A stretch of 64,000 nt of DNA from Pleurocapsa minor HA4230-MV1 (GCA_019359095.1 JAHHHZ010000034.1:1-64000), one strand, 5' to 3'. Shown: positions 15,663 through 24,788, counted from the first letter of the stretch. Program-made: numbers and translations. Notes: generated by a model from the sequence alone, not told the origin.

Positions 15663-18600
15663 ATGTTTAATCAAAATCCTTTAGAAAAGCTAGTTAATTC
15701 ATTAGAGTCCTTAACTTTTGGCGATCGCATCTTGGAAGGGATTAAGTTGGGTAAGAAAGAACCAAACGAACCTGAGATTGCTAATCTGATTAATGATTTG
15801 CAGCAGGGTAATTATTACCATAGATTATTAGCATTATATTCTTGTTATGGTAGCTATAACGGAGAAAGAGTTTTAACTGCGATTAAAGATAATTCTCGCA
15901 GTATTCGTCGTAAAGCGATCGATCTAATTACAATTGTGGGTAGTGACAGACAAATTTTAACTGCCCTGGAAACATTTAATTATAAACAGCTTCGAGTTTT
16001 ATTTAAGTATTTACGAAAAAGAAATCGCCTAGCAATCATAGATACCTGTTTAATTAAATTAATTGAGCGCGATGAGCAAAAAGTAGCTCAATTGTTAGTT
16101 TACGGTACAGCAGAAATAATCAATCGCTATCAAGATAGAATTTTAGAATGTATAGGAGTAGATGAGTGGAGTAATTTAGCGCGGTTACATCCTGAAATTG
16201 CTCTTAATACCTTACAAGAATACGCTACTAAATCTACAGGTAAAGATTGGCGATTTTTAGCTTATTTTCACAGCTGTATATCTAGATTGGCAAAATTATA
16301 TCCCGATCGCTCTTTAGCTTTAATTCAAAATTTAGTTAGTCATCCTTCTTTTAACGATCTTAGATGGCAAAACTTAGTTTATTATCGCCCTGTCGAATCA
16401 GCACAGTTAGTTTTACAGTCGCAGAATAAAGTACAAATAAACTTAAATGTTATTGCTCATAAATTACCTCAAGACTTATTAATTAATCTAATTCAAAATC
16501 AAGAACATACTGTTAATAATTATGCTCTCTGGCTACCAAAACTAAAACCAGCCAAACGTACAGCAATATATGAACAATGTCATTTAGGTTGGCGCGATGA
16601 TCATGGCTGTTTATCTAGGGATTTAATCAAGCTGTTTCCTCAAGCTATCAGAGAGAAAGAAGCAAGATATCACTTAGATTTACCTCTGTTAAAAACACGT
16701 CCAACTCAACGCCTTCCTTATGTTGCTTTCTTACCCTGGGATGAAACCAAGGGAACTATACAACCTTATCTGCAAAACCCTGATGCAGATTCAAGAATAC
16801 TTGCCCTCAAAACTATTATTGATGCAACTCAGTATAATCGTACTCATTTACCAGAATTACTCAAGATAATTTGCGATCGCCATAACGAACAAGATCCTGT
16901 GAGAAATGCCATGCTTTATGGCTTGGCTAGTTTACCTCCAAGTATTTGGCAACAGGAACATTTAGCAAATTTAGACACAATCCTAACTGATACTTTGAAA
17001 GCTGCGGATTTGAGTGCTGCTACAGCAAATCACGCTCAATATATCATTATTAAGATCTTACCGTTTTATCCTCAATGGTCGGCAGAATGGTTATCCAAAT
17101 TAGTTCAAGCCAGAGGAAGAATCAATTTTTATCATCTTGAAAGCCGTCTGAATAATACTCAAGTACAGCAACTCGCACCTATCCTCCTTCCTGTCTTTAA
17201 ATCGTGGGAAACTAGAGAAAGAGAATGGAATATTATTGAAGCAGGACGTAGTTTTGGTAGACGTTTAAAAGTCTTTGATGGCTTAGTAGATATCTTAGAA
17301 AGAGTTTTAAATAGTACTATCTACCCATACCATGCTAACTGGATTTTAAATATTTTAAGCGAGCATAGACGCGATCGCCTAGCTTTTTTAATTCCTCAAT
17401 TACTCAATCAGGATAAAAGTTGGTTTACTCAGTCTGCTGTTAATCTATATCTCCATAACTTCCGTCAAGACTTACTCACTCCGTTTTTAGGGCAAACTGC
17501 ATACAAGGGCAAATTCAGTACAGGCAAGACACGCTTTGTTCCTTTCTTTTATGGAGGCTATAGCCGTTGGACAGATAAACAACAAACCATCTTTGCTCAA
17601 TCTCTCGAAAGCTTAACTAGAGACGACAAACGAGATACTCCAGCAGTCTGGAGTGCAATCGAACAGTTAGCTTTATTACCTGCTGTTAAACAGACGAGGT
17701 TGATGCAGTTAGCCAGCCTCAAAAATCCTCAAGAGGCAATTAGAGATAGAGCTTTGCGCGCTTTATCTAAGTTAGATGGAGGACAGGGTGTACCAGAATT
17801 ATTATCAGCTTTAGATGATGCTCGCGCTAGAATTGCCATCTATGCTTTGCGTAAATGTTTGCTGGAGATGCCTGTAGACAATGCGGTGTCTATTCTTCAA
17901 AATGCTTCCTGGGAGAAAATAACCGTCGCCAAGGAGATTATTCGTTTGTTGGGCGATTTAGCTTCAGCAACAGCTTACCAAGAATTATTAGCTTGGAATG
18001 ATCGAGATTTACATCGCGATGTGCGTATTGCCTTATTAAGATCCTTATGGGAACATCTAGAAAAAGAAGAAACTTGGGTAATTCTCGAACAAGCTGCCAC
18101 AGATCCTGATGAGGCAGTGGCAACAATGGTAGGGAGAACTCCAGGAGACAGATTATCAAATGTAGCCGAAATTAAATTAGTATCTTTACTTGTAACTCTC
18201 TTAAATCGCCCTGAACCTACTCTGCGTCTCACTATTTTACAACGCTGCTATCAGTTACCTGTTAGAGATACCCAACAAATCTTGTTATCCCAGTTATTAA
18301 AATCTCTAAATTCAAATTATCTTGATGAAGTCAAAGCTGCTGCTAATGCTATTTTTGTTACCTATAGAGATGCAGAAACCATTGCAGAAAGCATTAAACA
18401 AATTATTCCTAACCGTCGTAGTTTAAATTTAGTTATTTCCAGCCTGCAATCTCAACTATCTAACTATGGTCAAGATATTTTATTGATTGTCAGAGCTATC
18501 ATACCCTTACTGGCAATCGATCCCATTACTGTCTCGCTGCAAATAAAATTAGCCGTTGCTTCTCTTCCTTGGAATGAATTAGGAGAATTTTTGCTCGACT

Positions 18601-18902
18601 TAAATAAAAGAGGAGAATTACATTCTGATGCTTTAACTACTGCTGAGAGTGCGATTTTACATGCTCATTATCGTCCAGATATCGATCGCTTACACCATCT
18701 TGAAATAACTTTAGCAGCTAGTGAAGATGAAAAAATACGTCGTCTGGCTTTATCAGCATTAGTGGCACAAACAACATCTCGTTTGGGCTGGAATAAAGAG
18801 AGAGTCCAGAGATTATTTGCTTATCGTCAAGATTCCTCCGTTCTAGTTGCGGCTGCTGCTCAATTTACTTTTCCACCAGACAAAATCATTGTGGATAACT
18901 AA
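15663..18902 (+). CDS. Large HEAT-repeat-like protein, function unknown
   Basis: The 1079-residue protein is almost wholly alpha-helical. Repeated motifs of about 30-40 residues, such as NSRSIRRKAIDLITIVGSD (near 80), DADSRILALKTIIDATQ (near 373), EAIRDRALRALSKLDGGQGV (near 695) and DEAVATMV, are typical of HEAT/ARM-type repeats. No signal peptide, membrane segment or catalytic motif is visible, so a cytoplasmic scaffold role is likely. Smaller cyanobacterial HEAT proteins act as phycobilin lyases, but the size and lack of their motifs argue against that. It is a single gene on its own promoter, conserved function unknown. Confidence 0.7.
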   Translation: MFNQNPLEKLVNSLESLTFGDRILEGIKLGKKEPNEPEIANLINDLQQGNYYHRLLALYSCYGSYNGERVLTAIKDNSRSIRRKAIDLITIVGSDRQILTALETFNYKQLRVLFKYLRKRNRLAIIDTCLIKLIERDEQKVAQLLVYGTAEIINRYQDRILECIGVDEWSNLARLHPEIALNTLQEYATKSTGKDWRFLAYFHSCISRLAKLYPDRSLALIQNLVSHPSFNDLRWQNLVYYRPVESAQLVLQSQNKVQINLNVIAHKLPQDLLINLIQNQEHTVNNYALWLPKLKPAKRTAIYEQCHLGWRDDHGCLSRDLIKLFPQAIREKEARYHLDLPLLKTRPTQRLPYVAFLPWDETKGTIQPYLQNPDADSRILALKTIIDATQYNRTHLPELLKIICDRHNEQDPVRNAMLYGLASLPPSIWQQEHLANLDTILTDTLKAADLSAATANHAQYIIIKILPFYPQWSAEWLSKLVQARGRINFYHLESRLNNTQVQQLAPILLPVFKSWETREREWNIIEAGRSFGRRLKVFDGLVDILERVLNSTIYPYHANWILNILSEHRRDRLAFLIPQLLNQDKSWFTQSAVNLYLHNFRQDLLTPFLGQTAYKGKFSTGKTRFVPFFYGGYSRWTDKQQTIFAQSLESLTRDDKRDTPAVWSAIEQLALLPAVKQTRLMQLASLKNPQEAIRDRALRALSKLDGGQGVPELLSALDDARARIAIYALRKCLLEMPVDNAVSILQNASWEKITVAKEIIRLLGDLASATAYQELLAWNDRDLHRDVRIALLRSLWEHLEKEETWVILEQAATDPDEAVATMVGRTPGDRLSNVAEIKLVSLLVTLLNRPEPTLRLTILQRCYQLPVRDTQQILLSQLLKSLNSNYLDEVKAAANAIFVTYRDAETIAESIKQIIPNRRSLNLVISSLQSQLSNYGQDILLIVRAIIPLLAIDPITVSLQIKLAVASLPWNELGEFLLDLNKRGELHSDALTTAESAILHAHYRPDIDRLHHLEITLAASEDEKIRRLALSALVAQTTSRLGWNKERVQRLFAYRQDSSVLVAAAAQFTFPPDKIIVDN

Positions 18903-18964
18903 TCTTTAATTCTTTAGTTGTCTCGATTTGCTTTAGAAATTGATTACGATTATTACTTAAACAG

Positions 18965-19020
18965 TTGACATTTAAGCAAACACTTAAGTACTATATTATT
19001 AGTTAAGCAAATACTTAACT
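18965..19020 (+). promoter_or_regulatory. ArsR promoter with two operators
   Basis: A sigma70-type promoter, TTGACA (18965-18970), 18 bp, TACTAT (18989-18994), encloses an inverted repeat TTAAG-N6-CTTAA (18972-18987). A second, better copy, AGTTAAG-N6-CTTAACT (19001-19020), lies just after the -10 box. Centres are 31 bp apart, about three helix turns. Both share TTAAGCAAAnACTTAA. This is the expected autorepressor arrangement for the ArsR gene starting at 19032. Confidence 0.75.
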
Positions 19021-19031
19021 ATTGTGGATAT

Positions 19032-19355
19032 ATGAGTAGAACTGCTGGTAATGCTGATGTTTTTGCTGCGATCGCCGATCCGACTCGACGGGCAATTCTC
19101 GACTTATTACGTCAAGGAGAACAACCTGTTAAGCAAATCGCCCAACCATTTTCTATGTCACTTCCTGCTATTTCGCAACATTTAAGCGTGTTGTGTGAAG
19201 TGGAACTTGTTACCCAGAGAAAAGAAGGACGACAGCGATTTTATCGTTTAAATCCAGAACCTTTAAAGCAGGTATCTAATTGGGTAAATCATTACGAACA
19301 ATTCTGGCAAGACAAGTTAGATGTTCTTGGTAACTATTTGGAGGATAATCCGTGA
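19032..19355 (+). CDS. ArsR-family winged-helix repressor
   Basis: The 107-residue regulator has the ArsR fold: FAAIADPTRRAILDLLRQGEQPVKQIA (residues 10-36), recognition helix LPAISQHLSVLCEVELV (about 42-58) and wing TQRKEGRQRFYRL. It lacks the CxC metal-site motif of arsenic or cadmium sensors, so it probably is not metal-responsive. ArsR members of this type are commonly paired with SRPBCC/AHSA1 proteins, and here the next gene overlaps by four bases (19352-19355). Two operator copies in its promoter suggest autorepression. Confidence 0.9.
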   Translation: MSRTAGNADVFAAIADPTRRAILDLLRQGEQPVKQIAQPFSMSLPAISQHLSVLCEVELVTQRKEGRQRFYRLNPEPLKQVSNWVNHYEQFWQDKLDVLGNYLEDNP

Positions 19356-19711
19356 AAGAGCAAGTAAAGCTAAATATTTTTTATCCTCATCCACCAGAAA
19401 AAGTCTGGCAAGCTTTAACCGACTGCCGTATTCTCAATGCTTGGATGATGAATAATAATTTTGAACCGTGTTTAGGGCATAAATTTAAGTTTGAAAGCAA
19501 TTCTTTACCAGGCATAATAACAATCATTCACTGTGAGGTAGTGGAACTAAATAAGCCCAAACGTCTTGCTTATACTTGGCAGGATGAGATGACAAGTGAA
19601 CCGTCATTAAGAGATAAACTAACGGAGTTGCTTAACTACAGAAATTCTAAAGAAGAATGGGATTATCGTCTTCAGCAAAAGCTACCGCAAGTACTAAAGA
19701 AAAACTATTGA
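19352..19711 (+). pseudogene. SRPBCC/AHSA1 protein, C-terminus replaced
   Basis: The 119-residue frame starts with GTG (AATCCGTGA overlap with the ArsR gene) and follows the SRPBCC family up to about residue 80: IFYPHPPEKVWQALTDCRILNAWMM, then PKRLAYTWQDE. Typical members are 140-160 residues and continue with paired strands and the long C-terminal helix. Here the last 35 residues (LRDKLTELLNYRNSKEEWDY...) look unrelated. The lipid-binding cavity would lack its closing helix, so the product is probably not functional. It may still be translated as part of the ArsR operon. Confidence 0.6.
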
Positions 19712-19972
19712 GACAGACGGAAAGGAATGTCAAACGGGAACTTTCTGGTTTACTCTTGCTAATACTAAAAACGGTTCTCACAAAGCAATTACCGATGTCG
19801 AACTGCTGACAATTCGATTAGGTGCAATGGGAGAGTTTGAAACTTGAAGCTGATAACGAACAAGGTGGGCAATTTTGATTGTTAATTTGTGTTGTTGAGT
19901 TGAACTGGGATTCGCCCACCCTACAGAAATATCTTTTGATGATTAACACCTGGAAGTTTTGGCATAATTATC
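19712..19972 (+). other. Gene-free stretch with decayed coding remnant
   Basis: One frame at about 19698-19846 reads ...ETDGKECQTGTFWFTLANT, then KNGSHKAITDVELLTIRLG and ends at TGA. It has protein-like composition but no start, so it looks like a broken gene of unknown family. Around 19905-19922 a GATTCGCCCACCCTAC phrase resembles a half-copy of the palindromic repeats seen at 20554 and 27273. No RNA gene was seen. Confidence 0.4.
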
Positions 19973-20165
19973 CTACTTCCAGATATCGAGATCAGCATCT
20001 TGGTTTATCTCTTCAACTGTCTCTAGATATGTACTAATCGCATCTCTAATATTTTCTAAAGCCTCCTCTTCTGTCTCTCCCTGTGACCAACATCCAGGTA
20101 AACCAGGACACTGGACAGCGTATCTATCCTTCTTCACTTTTTTTGAGTCGGACTTGATAGCGCAT
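19973..20165 (-). pseudogene. HicB-like antitoxin with one-base frameshift
   Basis: Reading from ATG at 20165 gives MRYQVRLKK. From an offset frame it continues KKDRYAVQCPGLPGCW, then SQGETEEEALENIRDAI and ends DLDIWK at 19973. Together these form a complete small HicB (type II antitoxin, partial RNase-H fold). The two halves are joined across a run of seven A residues (T7 at 20138-20144 on the plus strand), and six would restore the frame. No hicA toxin is next to it. It could start at a GTG after the slip, be a true pseudogene, or reflect a sequencing error in the homopolymer. Confidence 0.65.
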
Positions 20166-20242
20166 AAGATTTGAATCTAATTGTTTTAACTTTATCGATC
20201 ATAAATCTTGAGTAAATAAATTGGTCTTTATTGATGGCAAAA

Positions 20243-23002
20243 TTAATCAGGCGATTTTGCACCAATTACTTTCTCGCCTCGTTTTTCTTTGGCTGCTAAT
20301 TCTAAATTTAATTCTAGAAGTTTGGCTAAAATATCGTCATTTTTCCTAAAATCATAAGCTTGCATAACTAATTTATCTAACTCTTGATGTAGTTGATAAA
20401 GTTTACTGGCTGGTTCATGAAAGTAGGCGTTATAAAGTTGCGTAATTCCCCATTGTTTCTTTGACATTTGTTCGGTGCGATATTGATGCAATTCAATGGT
20501 TTTATTGCGGATTTGTTCGATAATTGTTCCCGTCGATGCGTTTCGTGATGCAGGGGCGGTTCGCGAACCGCCCTTACCCGATGCACCCACACCAGGATTT
20601 TGGGGAAAAGGAAAGGTTTCAAAACAAGTCGTATTTGTATAACGGGTGTCGCCTTTTAATGTAGAGCTTTGAGCTTTTACCCACAAGCGATGAATATTTG
20701 ATGTCAATATTCCTAAAATATAATAATCATCTGATGTAACAACGGTTGTAGAATCAGCAGGTAGCCAATTAATATTAACAGGAAGAAAAATAAACCATTT
20801 AGAATGTCTTGGTACAATAAAATAATGTGATAAGTTATCAATAGCTTTTCTCATTGCTGGTCTTTTTTCTCCAAATTTCCACCAATTTAATCTTGTTGGT
20901 TTTCTTCGATTATTATCTCTTTTTGGTTTAACAGTATTTTTTAAATGCTCAAAAGGTAATTTATAATCACTAGCATCTTCTAAGCACATATCATTAAAAT
21001 CAATAATCCATCTACTAGGATTACCATGAGGATTATCCGTCAAATCATCAGCAGAACAAGACTGCTTTAGAACATTTTTATTTTGATTATCTTGAGCAAT
21101 CCATAATTGAGCTTGTCTTTCATTAATATAAAAACCTTTCCCTACTGGAATAATCCCTTGAAAGCTTTTATTCTTATTTACTTTAAGCTCAAGAGCTTTG
21201 GAAACATCAACATTGATAGTCAAAGAAGAATTAATACGAGCTACCTGCTTGTCATCTAAAAAGTATTTATCTGGTTGTTCATAACTCCAGTTAACTATAC
21301 TTACATGAACTTCGGCTTCACCTGACCAAACTTGACTAGAAATTGCTTCGTGTATCTGTCCACCTTTGTTAGTAACATAATCTAAAGTTGCTATACGGCT
21401 TTTTCCCTGACTAATCGAATTAGTTCCAACTAAACCTACTCTACCTGTTTCGTTAATATTATCCTGTGCTAAGCGAAACCAATAGCTACAAAAATCAACA
21501 TCTTTAACATCAGGAAACTGTTTAAATACTTGCTCTACATATTCATCTCCCAGATTTAAGCGCATATGTTTACCACCCAAAAACGGAGGATTACCAATAA
21601 TTGCGCCTGCTTTTACCCATTCGCTAAACAAAGCATCTTGACAGACAATATTATTATCTAAAGTATCGAGGGGTAATTCTTGTTCCGTTAAATCCAACTT
21701 GTCGATCGCAACTTTCTTAGCAATAGTCATAGTAACTTTCGCCAACTCTACTGCAAAGGGATTTATGTCCATGCCGTAAAACTGCAAGGGTGTTACCAAT
21801 CCCATTTGTGTTTGTTGTTTACCAATTTCTGATCTACGACGAGAAGCTGTTTTATCTAATAAAAACTTTTCGATTTCTTTAAGTTCTTGATAGGCAAGAT
21901 ATAAAAAATTTCCCGAACCACAAGCGGGATCGAGGACTTTATAGCTCTTTAGTTCTATTTGCAAACTATTTAACTCGTCTATTGTATTAGCAGCTTCTAT
22001 TTTTGCATCCCAATAATTACTAATAGTCGGCTTAACAATTTTCATGATGTCCGCTTCCGAAGTGAAGTGCATCCCATGAGCATGACGTTCTTTTTTATTT
22101 GTCGTACCTTCAAAAATATTACCGAAAATTGCAGGGCGAATTTGTTTCCAGTTTTCCCGCGCTGCTGAATCGAGATAGTTTAATTCTTCTTTGGTTAATT
22201 CGATGGGATGAATGGTAGCAAACAAACCACCATTAAAATAGTCTACTCCTTTGTACTTACCCGCAGGACTAATTCCTGGTCGATTCATTTCCTGAAATAA
22301 ACCACCCAAAACATCATAAGAACTTCTGCCACCCAGACAGTCTTGAATGCAGTTAATAAACATATCGGTTGGTAACATTCCTCGATCTTCGGCAAACATG
22401 GCTAAAACACATTGCAAAACTAATCTTTGCGCAGCGAGAATACTAAAATCTTCTTTTATACCCCTTTGCTTGAGGATTTCGCATAGTTCGCCCATTTTGC
22501 GAGCAGTTTCTTTAGTTACCTCTACCTGATTATTTTGAAAAACTGGGTTTTGCTGTTCCAACCCCATAAAGCCAAAAGCTGACGATCTTTCAGGTAATTG
22601 CTCAAGATTGATAATATCTACGGGTTCGTCAACTTGATTATCAAAATCGTAAATCCAAAACTGATCGAAGTTACATAGCATTACGTAGCGTGGACGATTG
22701 GGAACGATTCTTGTCCAGTAATTAAAAGCCTGACGGTAATGTTTGCCTAAATCTTCCCCCTGTTTCTTCATTTCAATCAAGACGCGGGGTTTCCAGACTA
22801 AATCCGCAAAACCTGTCTTACCTTTATTACTTCCCTTTTTAATAGCAACTTCGTATTCTGCACCAGCTTGTAATGCACCATGATGTCCAAAAGCCTGAAA
22901 AAACCTGTCTAAAAATACCTGTGCCTGACTTCTTTCTCTGCCTGTAATGTATTGCCGACGATAATTGACAAACTCATTGAGGCTTTGGGCGGTAGCTACC
23001 AT
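20243..23002 (-). CDS. MmeI-like type IIL/IIG restriction-modification enzyme
   Basis: The 919-residue protein combines nuclease, methyltransferase and target recognition in one chain. The N-terminal PD-(D/E)XK site is D67-x9-E77-M-K79, the same spacing as described for MmeI. A helical connector follows (NRPGISPAGKYKGVDYFNGG, about 240-259). The N6-adenine methylase has SAM motif I DPACGSGNF (358-366) and catalytic NPPF (471-474). The TRD region (about 690-800) has HYFIVPRHSKWFIFLP, LGILTSNIHRLWV and ETFPFPQ, and a helical C-terminal domain closes the chain. Residues 805-824 are encoded by an inserted palindromic repeat. Self-contained defence enzyme, recognition site not predictable here. 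Confidence 0.85.
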   Translation of the reverse strand: MVATAQSLNEFVNYRRQYITGRERSQAQVFLDRFFQAFGHHGALQAGAEYEVAIKKGSNKGKTGFADLVWKPRVLIEMKKQGEDLGKHYRQAFNYWTRIVPNRPRYVMLCNFDQFWIYDFDNQVDEPVDIINLEQLPERSSAFGFMGLEQQNPVFQNNQVEVTKETARKMGELCEILKQRGIKEDFSILAAQRLVLQCVLAMFAEDRGMLPTDMFINCIQDCLGGRSSYDVLGGLFQEMNRPGISPAGKYKGVDYFNGGLFATIHPIELTKEELNYLDSAARENWKQIRPAIFGNIFEGTTNKKERHAHGMHFTSEADIMKIVKPTISNYWDAKIEAANTIDELNSLQIELKSYKVLDPACGSGNFLYLAYQELKEIEKFLLDKTASRRRSEIGKQQTQMGLVTPLQFYGMDINPFAVELAKVTMTIAKKVAIDKLDLTEQELPLDTLDNNIVCQDALFSEWVKAGAIIGNPPFLGGKHMRLNLGDEYVEQVFKQFPDVKDVDFCSYWFRLAQDNINETGRVGLVGTNSISQGKSRIATLDYVTNKGGQIHEAISSQVWSGEAEVHVSIVNWSYEQPDKYFLDDKQVARINSSLTINVDVSKALELKVNKNKSFQGIIPVGKGFYINERQAQLWIAQDNQNKNVLKQSCSADDLTDNPHGNPSRWIIDFNDMCLEDASDYKLPFEHLKNTVKPKRDNNRRKPTRLNWWKFGEKRPAMRKAIDNLSHYFIVPRHSKWFIFLPVNINWLPADSTTVVTSDDYYILGILTSNIHRLWVKAQSSTLKGDTRYTNTTCFETFPFPQNPGVGASGKGGSRTAPASRNASTGTIIEQIRNKTIELHQYRTEQMSKKQWGITQLYNAYFHEPASKLYQLHQELDKLVMQAYDFRKNDDILAKLLELNLELAAKEKRGEKVIGAKSPD
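20554..20573. repeat. Palindromic repeat inserted in frame in R-M gene
   Basis: GGGCGGTTCGCGAACCGCCC is a perfect 20-bp palindrome flanked by GATGC/ACCCGATGC phrases. It belongs with the palindromes at 27273 and 59855 (shared AGGGGCG edges). It lies inside the restriction-modification gene and is translated as a Gly/Ser/Ala/Arg-rich insert (VGASGKGGSRTAPASRNAST) between the target-recognition and C-terminal domains, without breaking the frame. Confidence 0.85.
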
Positions 23003-23208
23003 ATATCTAGTCCAAAAACTGATATAGATAGCGTTCCTTTGCTGAAAACCTAAAACATACAGGAATCTACTCGATCTCGATCGAGATGCATGGCGAAATC
23101 TCGGTATTTTGCAGGATGATTAAAGCGAGAATTGCTCGGTAAATAGCCCACCCTACTTTAATATTCTCAAAACGTGATGGAATCTTAAAAATCGTATTAT
23201 AATCAAAG

Positions 23209-23226
23209 TGTACATTTAAGCGTACA
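23209..23226 (+). promoter_or_regulatory. Operator upstream of Phd/RelE pair
   Basis: TGTAC-N8-GTACA forms an inverted repeat 7 bp before the antitoxin ATG at 23234. A TATTATAAT that may act as -10 is at about 23194-23202. Autorepression by the antitoxin or complex at such a site is usual for Phd/YefM systems. The binding itself is inference. Confidence 0.55.
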
Positions 23227-23233
23227 TTTCTCA

Positions 23234-23497
23234 ATGCCAAAATATCTCACCATTACAGAAGCTAGAAAAAATCTTCTAAGCTTACCTGATGAACTAATTA
23301 ATGAACCCATAATCATTACCAAGCATGGTAAACCCGTAATGGTTACAGTCAGCTATGAACAAATGGAATCTTTATTAGAAACTTTAGAAATACTAGAGGA
23401 TAAAGAATTTAGTTCCCAATTGTCTGCAAGCATTCAACAAGAGCAAGCTGGAGAGAGCGTTAGCTGGGAAGAGGCTAAAGAAAAATTAGGGTGGTAA
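23234..23497 (+). CDS. Phd/YefM family antitoxin
   Basis: The 87-residue protein starts MPKYLTITEARKNLLSLPDEL. The conserved Phd DNA-binding fold follows: ITKHGKPVMVTVSYEQMESLLETLEIL. The acidic C-terminal tail (about 60-87) would wrap the toxin. It is the first gene of a coupled pair, its TAA overlapping the toxin's ATG (TAATG). It neutralises the toxin and probably represses the operon through the upstream inverted repeat. Confidence 0.88.
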   Translation: MPKYLTITEARKNLLSLPDELINEPIIITKHGKPVMVTVSYEQMESLLETLEILEDKEFSSQLSASIQQEQAGESVSWEEAKEKLGW

Positions 23498-23799
23498 TGC
23501 AGTACAGAATCGAAATTACACCTCTAGCAATAGAATTATTGAGCAAGATTAAAGATAAAAGAGAACAGCAAGGATTAAAACAGAGAATTGAGAAATTAAC
23601 CTCCGAACCAGAAAAACAGGGTAAAGCTCTATCGAGAAAGCTGAAGGAATACCGTAGCGTTAGAGCTTTAGGTCAACGTTACCGAATTGTTTATCGAGTC
23701 GATCGCTCTACAATTACAGTATTAATAGTTGGCGCAGGTATTCGTAAAGAGGGAGCGAAAAAAGATATTTACGCTATTTTAAATAAGTTTTTTAGTTAA
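23497..23799 (+). CDS. RelE/ParE family toxin
   Basis: The 100-residue product fits RelE-type mRNA interferases: YRIEITPLAIELLSKI at the start, basic central part (SRKLKEYRSVRAL), then RYRIVYRVDRSTITVLIVGAGIRKEG and a C-terminal helix ending in FS. ATG at 23497, overlapping the antitoxin stop, is chosen over a GTG two codons earlier because TAATG coupling is standard. Relatives cut mRNA at the ribosome. The pair appears intact. Confidence 0.87.
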   Translation: MQYRIEITPLAIELLSKIKDKREQQGLKQRIEKLTSEPEKQGKALSRKLKEYRSVRALGQRYRIVYRVDRSTITVLIVGAGIRKEGAKKDIYAILNKFFS

Positions 23800-23840
23800 T
23801 AGTTTTGAGGTGAGCATTGCCGACACTATTTAACTCAAAT

Positions 23841-24701
23841 TTACTCAAACTTACAAATACAATGCCATAATTGATGTTTCATAATTATCCCAGCCAAACC
23901 CGATAAAAACAGCAAACCCATCACTCCTGCGATCGGATTGCCATCAATCCCTGTAACCCAAACAGGAACTTGGTTATTGTACTTAATCAACTGACCCACA
24001 TTGACGATATAGTAACCCCAGACTAATCCTGCATGGATACCAATCGAAATACCCAAGCGATCGCCATGTTGATATTTAGCCAACACTAAAGTAATTCCTA
24101 ATAAAACCAAAGCAGGAAAAGTCACCGCCGTACGTATAATCTCGGCAACTGGCTTGAGAAAATGAGCTATAGCATAGGCGATCGCCGTTACCCAAATACA
24201 GGTTTTTTTACTGTAATCGCGCTGCAATTCATCCAGCAACCAACCCCGAAATAGTAATTCTTCGGCTAAAGCAATACCGACGGCGCTGAACCAGCCTTCG
24301 ATGATAATTCTGATTAAACTAGCGGATGGATGAATTACTTCGATCCAACCTAAAAGTGCTTCGGTGATAAATAATCCCAGACACAGCCAAAAGCCGATCG
24401 CTAAACCTTGCCAGAATTCTCGCGTATTTTTCTGACTTCTAGCTAAACCGTATCGAGTATAAATATGGCGATCGCCATAAACAAATCTGCCCCAAATTTG
24501 CCAGCAACAAAGTAATTCTAAAAATAGCAACGCCATTGTCAAAATACTGGCAAGGTTACTGTCTTCCCGTAAGAACCAATAAATTGGTAATGCCAAAGGT
24601 AGCCATAAAATTGACAAAGCACCAAGGAAAATTATTAATCTCAATGGTGCTGAAAACTCGGCTATTTTTTTAAACCGTCTTAACCGTGAAATATTTGGCA
24701 A
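23841..24701 (-). CDS. CPBP intramembrane glutamic endopeptidase
   Basis: The 286-residue membrane protein has about eight hydrophobic helices and the CPBP (Abi/Rce1-like) motifs: EELLFRGWLLDEL (about residues 142-154), a His in AIAYAIAHFLKP (about 175) and a second His in ISIGIHAGLVWGYY (about 219). These form the glutamate/histidine active site in the membrane. Members cut prenylated proteins, bacteriocins or regulatory peptides, and the substrate here is unknown. It is a single gene on the minus strand. Confidence 0.87.
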   Translation of the reverse strand: MPNISRLRRFKKIAEFSAPLRLIIFLGALSILWLPLALPIYWFLREDSNLASILTMALLFLELLCCWQIWGRFVYGDRHIYTRYGLARSQKNTREFWQGLAIGFWLCLGLFITEALLGWIEVIHPSASLIRIIIEGWFSAVGIALAEELLFRGWLLDELQRDYSKKTCIWVTAIAYAIAHFLKPVAEIIRTAVTFPALVLLGITLVLAKYQHGDRLGISIGIHAGLVWGYYIVNVGQLIKYNNQVPVWVTGIDGNPIAGVMGLLFLSGLAGIIMKHQLWHCICKFE

Positions 24702-24788
24702 CTGACTATCGCTAATTAATCAGCCCTACCATAGCATTACTTACAGCTGTTTTCAATTGAATAAACTACGCTGTTGACTAACTAGTTC

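Noticed and set aside
20377-20622. Minus-strand frame of 81 codons within the restriction-modification gene
   Set aside because: Shadow frame of the MmeI-like gene, which has continuous family motifs in its own frame.
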